This document shows positions 1-6,777 of a stretch of 11,503 nucleotides of DNA, one piece after another. Made by a program: the position numbers and the translations under genes. The DNA comes from Aquabacterium sp. (GTDB lineage Bacteria > Pseudomonadota > Gammaproteobacteria > Burkholderiales > Burkholderiaceae_C): positions 1 to 11,503 of the forward strand of contig JAGNPA010000025.1 of the NCBI GenBank assembly GCA_017989885.1. The letters run 5' to 3'. Position 1 is the stretch's first letter, and every line of letters begins with the position of its first letter. The notes beneath the pieces are model-generated. The model had not been told where the DNA came from and ran no database searches. It saw nothing but the letters and a program-made list of their open reading frames with translations.

Positions 1-656
1 TTCAAGCGCAGCACCACCCCGTTCATGGCCTGAGACAGGCGTGCCAGTTCGGGCACCCTCGGCTCCTTGACCGTGATGAAGCGGCGCTCCATCAGCGCCT
101 GCGCCTGGCCCACCGTGGCCTCCAGCGGTTGGCGAATGCCTCGCACCCCGAACGTGGCCAACACACCCGACACGCCACCCAGCAACGCCAGCCACCCTGC
201 CGTCTTGAGGGCGCCCTCCCACAACTGCGCATGGGCAAACGCCGAATGGCTCACCACCTCGACCTCGCCCACCGCCCGCCAACCGTCCGACACCTGCGCC
301 ACCCCCGGCGTCGACACCACCGGCATCAGGTTCACGAACCACACCGGCACCGCCGACTGCTGGCCTCCCGCGTCCGACTCCGTGTTGAACACCACCTTGC
401 CGGTCGCGTCCTTGAGCGTGATCCGCTGGTAGTAGCCCGTATCGAACATCGCCATCACCGCCAACTCCATGGCGGTGGCGTCACCCTTCTGTTGCGACAG
501 GTTCAAGGCCAGGGCCTGCGCGTTGTCGGCATTCTTCATCCGCAACTGCGTCTCCAGATAACCCTGTGACGAGGCCATCCACACCGCAAAGCTGCCCAAG
601 AACGCCAGCAACAGCGTCCCCAGCAGCAACAACCAGATCTGACGAATCAATGACAT
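1..656 (-). CDS. lapD: LapD-like c-di-GMP receptor, N-terminal part (truncated by window edge)
   Basis: The reading frame opens with ATG at 656-654 and runs off the window after 218 codons, so only the N-terminal part is visible. It begins MSLIRQIWLLLLG with a first membrane helix (residues about 6-26). A periplasmic LapD/MoxY-type domain follows (about 27-150), with the family signatures FDTGYYQRI and GWRAVGEVEVVSH. A second helix lies at about 152-173, and then the start of a HAMP-like linker (IRQPLEA...VPELARLSQAMN). In Pseudomonas LapD, degenerate GGDEF and EAL domains follow; these should lie beyond base 1. Family role: when its EAL-like domain binds c-di-GMP, the periplasmic domain binds and holds the protease LapG. 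Trp126 appears to match the Pseudomonas tryptophan (W125) needed for LapG binding. An SD-like GGATGG lies 7 nt before the ATG. The gene follows lapG by 13 bp, so they are probably co-transcribed. The family call is firm; the cytoplasmic half is unseen. Confidence 0.9.
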   Translation of the reverse strand, partial: MSLIRQIWLLLLGTLLLAFLGSFAVWMASSQGYLETQLRMKNADNAQALALNLSQQKGDATAMELAVMAMFDTGYYQRITLKDATGKVVFNTESDAGGQQSAVPVWFVNLMPVVSTPGVAQVSDGWRAVGEVEVVSHSAFAHAQLWEGALKTAGWLALLGGVSGVLATFGVRGIRQPLEATVGQAQALMERRFITVKEPRVPELARLSQAMNGVVLRL

Positions 657-669
657 ACCAGCACCATCC

Positions 670-1320
670 TCACCACCAGCCTTCGGCTTTGGCTTTCGTT
701 AACATGTCGCGCCAGCGTGACAAGCGGGCCGATGGGTCGCCGGCACTCGACGCCCCCACCCCTTGCCACATGCCTTCGGCGTTGAAACTGAACACCGGCG
801 TCAGATCCGGACGGCGCGAGGCCGGACGGATGTCACCGAGCAAATTGTCCAAAATCAGGGGTTCGGCCATCGGGTCGCGGTAATAGGCCAGCACCATGTG
901 CGCCTGCGTCACCGCGCCAATCTGCGCACGCACGTACACCAGTCGCAACTTCGCGCTGGGCACGCCGGCCGCCATCAGAGCGAAGTACTTGGCAATGGCA
1001 AAGTCCTCGCAATCCCCCTGCCCCCGGTTCATCATCTCCAGCGGCGAGGCCCAATAGTCCACCTGCCCCCAAATGTCTCGGTCATCCCGGTACAAAATGG
1101 CACGGTTGAAGAAGGTGTTGACCCCCTTGAGTCGCCCCTCCTCCTCCATCCCCTGCGCGTCCATGATCTCCTGCGCCAGCGCCTGCGCCCGCGCGGCCGC
1201 CATCGGCCCCAGGCGCTGGGCCTGCGTCAACATGCGCTCGGCCACCCAGGCATGACTGGCCACGCCCGCCAGCACCAGGGCAGCCGCCAGCGCGGCCGGT
1301 CGCACGCTGCGCTGCACCAT
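670..1320 (-). CDS. lapG: LapG-like periplasmic transglutaminase-like cysteine protease
   Basis: This is a bacterial transglutaminase-like cysteine protease of the LapG family. In Pseudomonas fluorescens LapG cuts the N-terminus of the giant adhesin LapA and releases it from the cell surface, unless LapD holds it. Visible motifs are GQGDCEDFAIAKY with Cys104, AHMVLAYY with His141 and LILDNLL with Asp158, an intact Cys-His-Asp triad; the acidic residues around the Cys match the known Ca2+ site. The N-terminus (MVQRSVRPAALAAALVLAGVASHAW) looks like a signal sequence or signal anchor. The start is uncertain. The frame stays open to an ATG at 1497, with another ATG at 1422. I prefer 1320 because it places a signal peptide at the N-terminus, and because the upstream stretch is AT-richer, encodes no recognisable family sequence and contains palindromes. 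No start has a strong SD. lapD follows 13 bp downstream; the TolC-type gene at 1581 is divergent. Confidence 0.88.
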   Translation of the reverse strand: MVQRSVRPAALAAALVLAGVASHAWVAERMLTQAQRLGPMAAARAQALAQEIMDAQGMEEEGRLKGVNTFFNRAILYRDDRDIWGQVDYWASPLEMMNRGQGDCEDFAIAKYFALMAAGVPSAKLRLVYVRAQIGAVTQAHMVLAYYRDPMAEPLILDNLLGDIRPASRRPDLTPVFSFNAEGMWQGVGASSAGDPSARLSRWRDMLTKAKAEGWW

Positions 1321-1445
1321 GGCCCACCAACGGGTCTGACGCCAAAACGACAGCAAAAACAAGGTCACACGCAAGCGGAGGACTCGGTCATGTTGTGCAT
1401 CCAGAAAAGGGAAGCCCCTCATTCTGGTGGATGGGGGTAAAAGCC

Positions 1446-1455
1446 TACGATCGTA
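1446..1455. repeat. 10-bp perfect palindrome TACGATCGTA
   Basis: TACGATCGTA is a perfect self-complementary 10-mer in the AT-richer centre of the lapG/tolC divergent region. It is a possible operator half or whole site. No regulator is recognised from it, and a single 10-bp palindrome can arise by chance. Confidence 0.4.
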
Positions 1456-1495
1456 ACAATTGGTAAGAAGGGTTTGATGCCAGAATGAGCAAATC

Positions 1496-1517
1496 ATGAC
1501 ACACCGCCCTGTGTCAT
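1496..1517. repeat. Perfect inverted repeat with 8-bp arms, candidate operator
   Basis: The arms are ATGACACA (1496-1503) and TGTGTCAT (1510-1517), exact reverse complements separated by CCGCCC. It ends 63 bp before the GTG of the tolC-like gene, in a position suited to an operator or to a structure in its 5' leader. No T-run follows, so it does not look like an intrinsic terminator. The outermost ATG on the minus strand (1497-1495) that could begin a longer LapG lies at its edge, which is one more reason to doubt that start. Confidence 0.5.
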
Positions 1518-1580
1518 CGAGCCTTCAGGGCCCCGCTTTCATGCGAGGGCGGTGTTTGCGCACAAGAAACCGAGGATTTC

Positions 1581-3422
1581 GTGAACAAGAAAACGATCAA
1601 GCTGAGCCTGTCTTCCCTGAGCCTGGCCATCCTGTCCGTCGCTGCCCATGCGCAGAGCACGCAACCCACTGGTCTTGCCGCAGCCGTACAGCAGGCCATC
1701 AACAACAACCCTGACGTCACCGCGCGCTTGAACGCCTTGCGCGCCGCCGCCAACGAGGTGGACGTGGCCCGCGGTCAGTACCTGCCCAGCGTGGACCTCA
1801 GCGCCAGCGTCGGCCGCGACAGCGACCGCATCACCTCGCGCTCCCCCGCTTCGCAAAGCCTCAGCCGCAATGGCCTGGCCTTGAGCGCCAGCCAGATCCT
1901 GTGGGACGGCATGGCCACCAGCAAGGAAGTCTCCCGCCTGGGCCACGCCCGCCTGACGCGCTACTTCGAGTTCCTGGGCGCCACCGAAGAGACCGCGCTG
2001 GAAGCCACTCGTGCCTATCTGGATGTCGAGCGCTACCGCAAGCTCGTGAGCCTGGCCGAAGACAACTACGTCCAGCACAAATACGCATTTGACCAGTTGC
2101 AGACCAAGTTCAAGGCCGGCGTGGGCCGCGGCGTCGATGCCGAACAGGCCAACGCCCGCCTGGCTCTGGCCGAGTCCAACCTGACGACCGAGCAGGCCAA
2201 CCTGCACGACGTCAGCGCCCGCTACCTGCGCATCGTCGGTGACTTGCCGCCGGCCAGTTCTGCTGCGGTCAACCCCCAACTGTCCAAGGGCATCCTGCCC
2301 GCCAACATCGACACCATCAACCAGGCCCTGGCCCAGCACCCCAGCATCAGCGCCGCCATCGAGAACCTGCGAGCCGCCCAGGCCCAGGCCCAGGGTGCAG
2401 AAAGCCGCTACCAGCCCACCGTCGAGGCGCGCGTGCGCACCGGCGTGGGCAAGAACTTCGATGGCGTGCAGGACCAAAAGCGCGACAGCTCGGCCGAGAT
2501 CCTCCTGAACTGGAACCTTTTCAACGGTGGCAGCGACAAGGCCCGCGTGCGTCAGTACGCCGACCTGATCAACCAGGCCGCCGACCAACGCGACCGCGCC
2601 TGCCGCGATGTGCGCCAGACCGTGGCCATCGCCCACAACGACATCCGCAAGCTGCAAGATCAGTTGGTGGCCCTGGACCGCAACGTGCTGGCCATCGAGA
2701 AAGCCCGCGACGCCTACCGTCAGCAGTTCGACATCGGCCAACGCAGCCTGCTGGACCTGCTCAACGCCGAAAACGAGCTCTACACTGCCAAGCGCTCGTA
2801 CGCCAATGCTGAAACCGACCTGCAACTGGCCTACGCCCGCACCCAGGCAGCAAAGTACAGCCTGACCAGCACCCTGGGCCTGTCGCGCGAAGCCGAGGGC
2901 ACGCAAGAGCTGGTTCAGGACTGGCAAGCCGCCGACGATGCCGCACAGCGCTGCCCCGTCACCGCCATCGACGTGAAGGCCACCAGCCTGGGCGAACTCG
3001 ATGCCCGTGCCCGCAAGCTGGCCGTCCCCGCGCTGACCGCCGCACCCGTGGTCGCCGCCCCCAGTGCACCGGCTCCCGTCGCCTCACCCGCCGTGGCAAC
3101 CGTTCAGCAACGCCTGCGTGACTGGGCTGACGCCTGGATGGCCAAGGATGTGGACGGCTACCTGAGCTTCTACGCCAAGGACTTTGCCCCCAGCCGCAGC
3201 ACCTCCGCCAAGTGGATTGCCGAGCGCCGCCGCCTGGTCAGCAAGACCGGCACGATCGAGCTGACGCTCGACGACATCCAGACACAGGCTCAAGGTGATG
3301 CCGTGGTGACGCGCTTCCAACAGAAGTACAACTCCAGCAACTACAAGGACAACAGCGTCAAGGTCCTGACCTGGAAGCAGATCGATGGCAAGTGGGTCAT
3401 CGTGAAGGAAAGCAACCGCTGA
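1581..3422 (+). CDS. TolC-family outer-membrane channel with C-terminal NTF2-like domain (LapE/AggA-like)
   Basis: This outer-membrane efflux protein has a signal peptide (MNKKTIKLSLSSLSLAILSVAAHAQ, cut after about residue 25). Two TolC-type repeats occupy about residues 30-435, with typical helix and strand motifs such as NPDVTARLNALRAAANEVDVARGQ, LNWNLFNGGSDKARVR and LLDLLNAENELYTAKRSY. After an Ala/Pro-rich linker (about 475-507), residues 508-613 form an extra domain (LRDWADAWMAKDVDGYLSFYAKDF ... WVIVKESNR) with the pattern of NTF2/SnoaL-like domains, such as the one in Cds6-type L,D-transpeptidases. Ordinary TolC proteins are about 450-500 residues and lack it. Two cysteines (341 and 458) could pair in the periplasm. 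The start is GTG, with GAGGA 4 nt upstream. Being divergent from lapG-lapD suggests a LapE role: the outer-membrane pore of a type I adhesin secretion system. It could also serve other exporters, including the one at 7808. Confidence 0.9.
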   Translation: MNKKTIKLSLSSLSLAILSVAAHAQSTQPTGLAAAVQQAINNNPDVTARLNALRAAANEVDVARGQYLPSVDLSASVGRDSDRITSRSPASQSLSRNGLALSASQILWDGMATSKEVSRLGHARLTRYFEFLGATEETALEATRAYLDVERYRKLVSLAEDNYVQHKYAFDQLQTKFKAGVGRGVDAEQANARLALAESNLTTEQANLHDVSARYLRIVGDLPPASSAAVNPQLSKGILPANIDTINQALAQHPSISAAIENLRAAQAQAQGAESRYQPTVEARVRTGVGKNFDGVQDQKRDSSAEILLNWNLFNGGSDKARVRQYADLINQAADQRDRACRDVRQTVAIAHNDIRKLQDQLVALDRNVLAIEKARDAYRQQFDIGQRSLLDLLNAENELYTAKRSYANAETDLQLAYARTQAAKYSLTSTLGLSREAEGTQELVQDWQAADDAAQRCPVTAIDVKATSLGELDARARKLAVPALTAAPVVAAPSAPAPVASPAVATVQQRLRDWADAWMAKDVDGYLSFYAKDFAPSRSTSAKWIAERRRLVSKTGTIELTLDDIQTQAQGDAVVTRFQQKYNSSNYKDNSVKVLTWKQIDGKWVIVKESNR

Positions 3423-3443
3423 TCTCGGTTTGACTCCGCCCTG

Positions 3444-3468
3444 CAAAGCGCCCTTCCCGGGCGCTTTG
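3444..3468 (+). terminator. Hairpin terminator candidate after the tolC-like gene
   Basis: Ten-bp perfect stem CAAAGCGCCC (3444-3453) and GGGCGCTTTG (3459-3468), with loop TTCCC, beginning 21 bp after the TolC-like stop codon. Only a weak T-rich stretch (TCATT) follows. A second pairing, CCCTGCAA (3439-3446) with TTGCAGGG (3472-3479), encloses it and shares three bases with the inner stem, so the foot of the structure can take two forms. Confidence 0.7.
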
Positions 3469-3481
3469 TCATTGCAGGGTA

Positions 3482-3497
3482 TGTCAACGTTTTGACA
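3482..3497. repeat. Inverted repeat TGTCAA-CGTT-TTGACA
   Basis: Six-bp arms TGTCAA (3482-3487) and TTGACA (3492-3497) around CGTT, lying between the two hairpin terminators. TTGACA is a perfect -35 hexamer, but no -10 hexamer sits at 16-18 bp from it, so it is recorded as a repeat or possible operator and not as a promoter. Confidence 0.4.
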
Positions 3498-3501
3498 CAC
3501 A

Positions 3502-3530
3502 AAAGCCGCAGACTCGCGGCTTTCTTGTTG
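3502..3530 (+). terminator. Intrinsic terminator with T-rich tail
   Basis: Stem AAAGCCGC (3502-3509) and GCGGCTTT (3516-3523) with loop AGACTC, followed by CTTGTTG and TGTCCTT. The A-tract, GC stem and T-rich tail form a classic intrinsic terminator on the plus strand. It ends only about 10-17 bp before the GTG start of the GGDEF-EAL gene, leaving little room for a separate promoter and ribosome site. Confidence 0.75.
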
Positions 3531-3540
3531 TGTCCTTATC

Positions 3541-5898
3541 GTGCGCCTTTTCTCTTCCCTGCCATTTCGCGCATGGCTCGATGCATGGGGCGCTCAACGC
3601 GGCCGCCTCCTGCTGGCGGTCAGTGTCAGTCTGTCGCTGGGCTTGTTGACCTTGGTCTGGAGCTTCACCTGGCAGCGCCTGGCGTCTGAGAAAGCGCTGA
3701 CACGGGCCAATGCCCAGGTACAGCAACAAAACCTCACGGCCATCATCTCCGAGAACCTCGCGCAGGTGCTGGACCGTGGCAGGTTGATGGCCATCACCGC
3801 CGAAAGCTGGTTTGACGGTCAGGACAGCGGTGCGGCAGCGCGCATGAGCGCCATGATCGCCGCCGACCGCACCTTTCTGCGCGTGGCGCTGTACGACGAC
3901 CAGCTGCGCCGGGTGTACGCCAGCTCAACGGGACGCGACAGCCCCGAGCTCCGCGGGGCCCTGGCTGAGTTCCTGCGTGCCCCACCGATTCAAGGTGCCA
4001 CCCGCCTCGGGCTGGCCCCGCTGCCCCTTGCCAGCGAGCAGGCCTGGCAGATTCCGCTGATGGTTCCTGTCCTGGGGCCGAGCGACCGGCCCTCGGGGGT
4101 ACTGCTCGTGGTGCTCGACCTCGGCTACTTTCTCCAGCTCTACCACCACATCGACATCGGGCGCACCGGCCGGATCCAGGTCCTCCGGCTCGATGGCCAG
4201 ATCGTGGCAGAAGCGCGGCAAGAAGGTCTGGTGCTGCAAAAGCCAGGGGCAGGCAACCCCTACCTGCAGTCCGTCACCCAAGCCCAGGGCGCCGTGGAGG
4301 CCGACCTGTACCGCGACGGTCGCCATCACTTGTCCAGTTACCAGCAGCCCCATCAGATGCCATTTCGGGTGGTGGTCAGCCGTGAAATGGGAGACATCCT
4401 GGCCGTGCACCAGGCCACCCGTGAGCGCTTTCTGGGCGTGCTCAGCCTCGTCAGCGCCCTCTTCCTCGGCGCCACCTTCTGGGTGACCCAAGGCATACGT
4501 CGCCAAGGGCGTTACGCCACGGCCCTGGCGCAGGCCGACCAGGACAACCGTGCGCTGATCACGCAACTGGAAGAGGAAAAGCGACGCGCCTTCGTGATGG
4601 CTGCCCACGACCCGCTGACGGGCCTGCCCAACCGGCGCATGTTCAACGAGTTGCTGAGCAGCCACCTGCAACAGGCCAAGCGCAACCGCAAGCACTACGC
4701 GCTGATGTACATGGACCTGGACCATTTCAAGCAGGTCAACGACACGCTGGGGCACCACGTGGGTGATCTGCTGCTGCAAGCAGTCTCCAGCCGCCTGCGT
4801 GCGATCTTGCGCGAATCGGATTTGATTGCGCGCCTGGGCGGTGACGAGTTCGCCATCTTGCTGACGGCCCTGGAGCGTGCCGACGACGCGGCCGTCGTCG
4901 CCGCCAAGATCGTGAGCGAGTTGTGCAAGCCTTACCTTGACCTGGATGGCCACGACATTCAAGCCAGCCCCAGCATCGGCGTGGCCCTCTTCCCCCGAGA
5001 CGGCCATGACACCGACGCCCTGTGCCGCAACGCCGACACAGCGATGTACCAGTCCAAGCGCGCGGGGCGCGGCCGCTACACCTTCTACGACGCCTCGCTG
5101 AACCCGGCCGACGCCCGGCTGTTCAACCTCACCCAGCGCCTGCCCAGGGCCATTGCAGAAGACGAACTGGTGCTGCATTTCCAACCCAAGGTCAACCTGA
5201 GCGACTACCAGATCAGTGGCTTCGAGGCCCTGGTCCGTTGGCAACACCCCGAGCTCGGCCTGATCTATCCCAACGACTTCATCCCGCTGGCCGAGCGCAC
5301 CGGCGCCATCCTGGAGCTGGGCGACTGGGTCGCCGAAGCCTGCTGTCGGCAACTGGCCAGCTGGCGTGAAGAGGGTCAACGGCTCGTCCCGATCGCCTTC
5401 AACGTGTCCGCCATCCAGTTGCACGACAGCGAACTGCCCGATCGCATCGCGCAGCTGCTGGCCCGCTACCAACTGGACGGCACCTTGCTGCAGGTGGAGA
5501 TCACCGAGACCTGCCTGGTCGAATCCATGGATGTCGCCAACACCGTGCTCAATCAGCTGGAGCAGCTGGGCATTCACATCGCCCTCGATGACTACGGCAG
5601 CGGCTTCTCCAGCCTCGCCTACGTCCGCACCCTGCCCATCCACTGTCTCAAGATCGACCGCGGCTTCATCCACGACATCCGCAACAGCCCCGACGACGCC
5701 GTCATCGTCAGCTCCATCATCACCCTGGCCCACAACCTGAAGATGTGTGTGGTGGCCGAGGGTGTGGAGCTGGTCGATCAACTGGTCCACCTTAAAACCG
5801 CCGGCTGCGATCAGGTGCAAGGCTATTTCTTCAGCCGCCCCGTTCCGGCTGACCAAGCCAGTGAACTGCTCAGTCGCCCCTCCCTCGCTCCGACATGA
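3541..5898 (+). CDS. Membrane-bound GGDEF-EAL c-di-GMP synthase/phosphodiesterase with periplasmic sensor domain
   Basis: This is a 785-residue bifunctional c-di-GMP enzyme. A first membrane helix lies at about residues 20-42, followed by a Cache/PDC-like periplasmic sensor (about 45-293), a second helix (about 297-319) and a short coiled linker (QADQDNRALITQLEEEKRR). The GGDEF domain starts at HDPLTGLPNRRMF; GGDEF itself is residues 433-437, and an inhibitory-site RxxD (RESD) lies five residues before it. The EAL domain has EAL at 562-564, FNVSAIQL, EITET, DDYGSGFS (683-690), LKIDRGF and VVAEGVE (E740), so the metal and catalytic residues look intact. It can therefore be expected both to make c-di-GMP (from 2 GTP) and to break it, with the sensor or a partner setting the balance. 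The start is GTG; it is the first start codon after an upstream stop at 3493, and no SD is visible. The stop overlaps the next gene by 4 bp. Confidence 0.93.
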   Translation: MRLFSSLPFRAWLDAWGAQRGRLLLAVSVSLSLGLLTLVWSFTWQRLASEKALTRANAQVQQQNLTAIISENLAQVLDRGRLMAITAESWFDGQDSGAAARMSAMIAADRTFLRVALYDDQLRRVYASSTGRDSPELRGALAEFLRAPPIQGATRLGLAPLPLASEQAWQIPLMVPVLGPSDRPSGVLLVVLDLGYFLQLYHHIDIGRTGRIQVLRLDGQIVAEARQEGLVLQKPGAGNPYLQSVTQAQGAVEADLYRDGRHHLSSYQQPHQMPFRVVVSREMGDILAVHQATRERFLGVLSLVSALFLGATFWVTQGIRRQGRYATALAQADQDNRALITQLEEEKRRAFVMAAHDPLTGLPNRRMFNELLSSHLQQAKRNRKHYALMYMDLDHFKQVNDTLGHHVGDLLLQAVSSRLRAILRESDLIARLGGDEFAILLTALERADDAAVVAAKIVSELCKPYLDLDGHDIQASPSIGVALFPRDGHDTDALCRNADTAMYQSKRAGRGRYTFYDASLNPADARLFNLTQRLPRAIAEDELVLHFQPKVNLSDYQISGFEALVRWQHPELGLIYPNDFIPLAERTGAILELGDWVAEACCRQLASWREEGQRLVPIAFNVSAIQLHDSELPDRIAQLLARYQLDGTLLQVEITETCLVESMDVANTVLNQLEQLGIHIALDDYGSGFSSLAYVRTLPIHCLKIDRGFIHDIRNSPDDAVIVSSIITLAHNLKMCVVAEGVELVDQLVHLKTAGCDQVQGYFFSRPVPADQASELLSRPSLAPT

Positions 5899-6770
5899 GA
5901 ACCCTGGCCCACGCCCTCTCCTTGCTCCTGCTGGCCGCCCTGCCTGCATGCGCCGCGCCACGCCAGTCGCCGCCGTGTGAAGACCCGCGCCCGCTGCGCG
6001 TTGCGCTGGTGCCCGTCAAGAACACCCACACGCAGACCCGCCAGTACCGCCCGCTGATCACCGCGCTCGAAGCGGCCACCGGTCGCAGAGTGCAAGCCGA
6101 GCCAGCCAAGTCCTACGGTTCCGTCATCGAAGGCTTGCTGGCCGGCGACATTGATCTGGCGGAAGTGGGGCCCGCCTCCTACGCCATTGCCATGAAGCGC
6201 GGCGCCCAGATCGACCCGATCGCCTCGTTCACACTGCAACCGGGCCCGGCGACGCCCAGCTCACGGGCTTACCACTCGGTGCTCATCACCCGCCACGACC
6301 ACCCGGCACGCGATCTGAAGCAGTTGCGCGGTGGCACGCTCAGCCTGACCGACCCGGCCAGCACCTCGGGCGCCATCCTGCCGCGCCAGGCCGTGCAGCG
6401 CCTCACAGGCGTCCCGCTGGAGGCGTACTTTGAACGGATCACTTTTGCCGGCGCCCACGATCGCTCCATCGAAGCGGTGCGCACTGGCCGGGTCGATGCC
6501 ACCTTTGTGGCCAGCAACGCGGTGGACGATGCTGTGCGCAATGGCGCCTTGCGCATGGACGAGATCCGCATCCTGTGGCGCTCGACACCCATTCCCTACG
6601 ACCCGTTCGTGACCCGCCGTAGCCTGTGCCCGGCCCTGCAAAAACAGATCCGCCAGGTGTTCCTGGGCGACACCGGTCCCTTACAGGGGATGCTCCGGGA
6701 GCTGGGAATGACCGGCTTCGTCCCCGTCACGGACGAGGACTACCGAGACATTCGCCAGCTCTACCCTTGA
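5895..6770 (+). CDS. PhnD-family periplasmic binding protein, standalone, coupled to the GGDEF-EAL gene
   Basis: This 291-residue protein is of the phosphate/phosphite/phosphonate-binding (PhnD) type. The N-terminus is a signal peptide (MRTLAHALSLLLLAALPACA). LPAC resembles a lipobox, but proline at -2 is unusual, so either a lipoprotein or a secreted protein is possible. Family features seen are VALVPVKN at the first strand, YGSVIEGLLAGDIDLAEVGPASYAIA, YHSVLIT, the ligand-loop sequence TDPASTSGAILPR, and GRVDATFVASNAVDD. Its ATG lies inside the stop region of the GGDEF-EAL gene (ATGA), and no SD is visible, so translation is probably coupled. No permease or ATPase is nearby, so it is unlikely to serve an importer encoded here. 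A role as ligand sensor for the GGDEF-EAL partner is my inference, modelled on NspS-MbaA. The true ligand is unknown; homologs also bind other small anions. Confidence 0.87.
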   Translation: MRTLAHALSLLLLAALPACAAPRQSPPCEDPRPLRVALVPVKNTHTQTRQYRPLITALEAATGRRVQAEPAKSYGSVIEGLLAGDIDLAEVGPASYAIAMKRGAQIDPIASFTLQPGPATPSSRAYHSVLITRHDHPARDLKQLRGGTLSLTDPASTSGAILPRQAVQRLTGVPLEAYFERITFAGAHDRSIEAVRTGRVDATFVASNAVDDAVRNGALRMDEIRILWRSTPIPYDPFVTRRSLCPALQKQIRQVFLGDTGPLQGMLRELGMTGFVPVTDEDYRDIRQLYP

Positions 6771-6777
6771 GCCACCA

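Larger units (their letters stand above)
1321..1580. promoter_or_regulatory. Divergent intergenic region between lapG and the tolC-like gene
   Basis: About 260 bp separate the preferred lapG start from the tolC-like start. The part from about 1420 to 1500 is clearly AT-richer than the genes on either side, as expected of a promoter region serving both directions. It contains a 10-bp palindrome (1446-1455) and an inverted repeat with 8-bp arms (1496-1517). I could not find a convincing -35/-10 pair on either strand, so no promoter is called. If lapG really starts at 1497, the region shrinks to about 83 bp. Confidence 0.5.

Noticed and set aside
1321-1497. N-terminal extension of LapG to the ATG at 1497
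   Set aside because: The extra 59 residues do not resemble a signal peptide or LapG, the DNA is AT-richer with palindromes, and no SD is visible. It is not fully excluded: residues encoded at about 1321-1370 could be genuine if a GTG near 1368 is used.
1539-2927. Long open frame on the minus strand (462 codons) opposite the TolC-like gene
   Set aside because: Repetitive Gly/Val/Leu/Gln-rich translation with no family signature, exactly antisense to a well-recognised TolC protein; long antisense frames are expected in GC-rich code.
3925-5961. Very long open frame on the minus strand (678 codons) opposite the GGDEF-EAL gene
   Set aside because: It mirrors the codon bias of the sense gene, shows no domain, and the sense strand has complete GGDEF and EAL motifs.
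5895-6770. A phosphonate import operon
   Set aside because: Only the binding protein is present; no PhnC-type ATPase, PhnE-type permease or phosphonate catabolic gene is found in the window.
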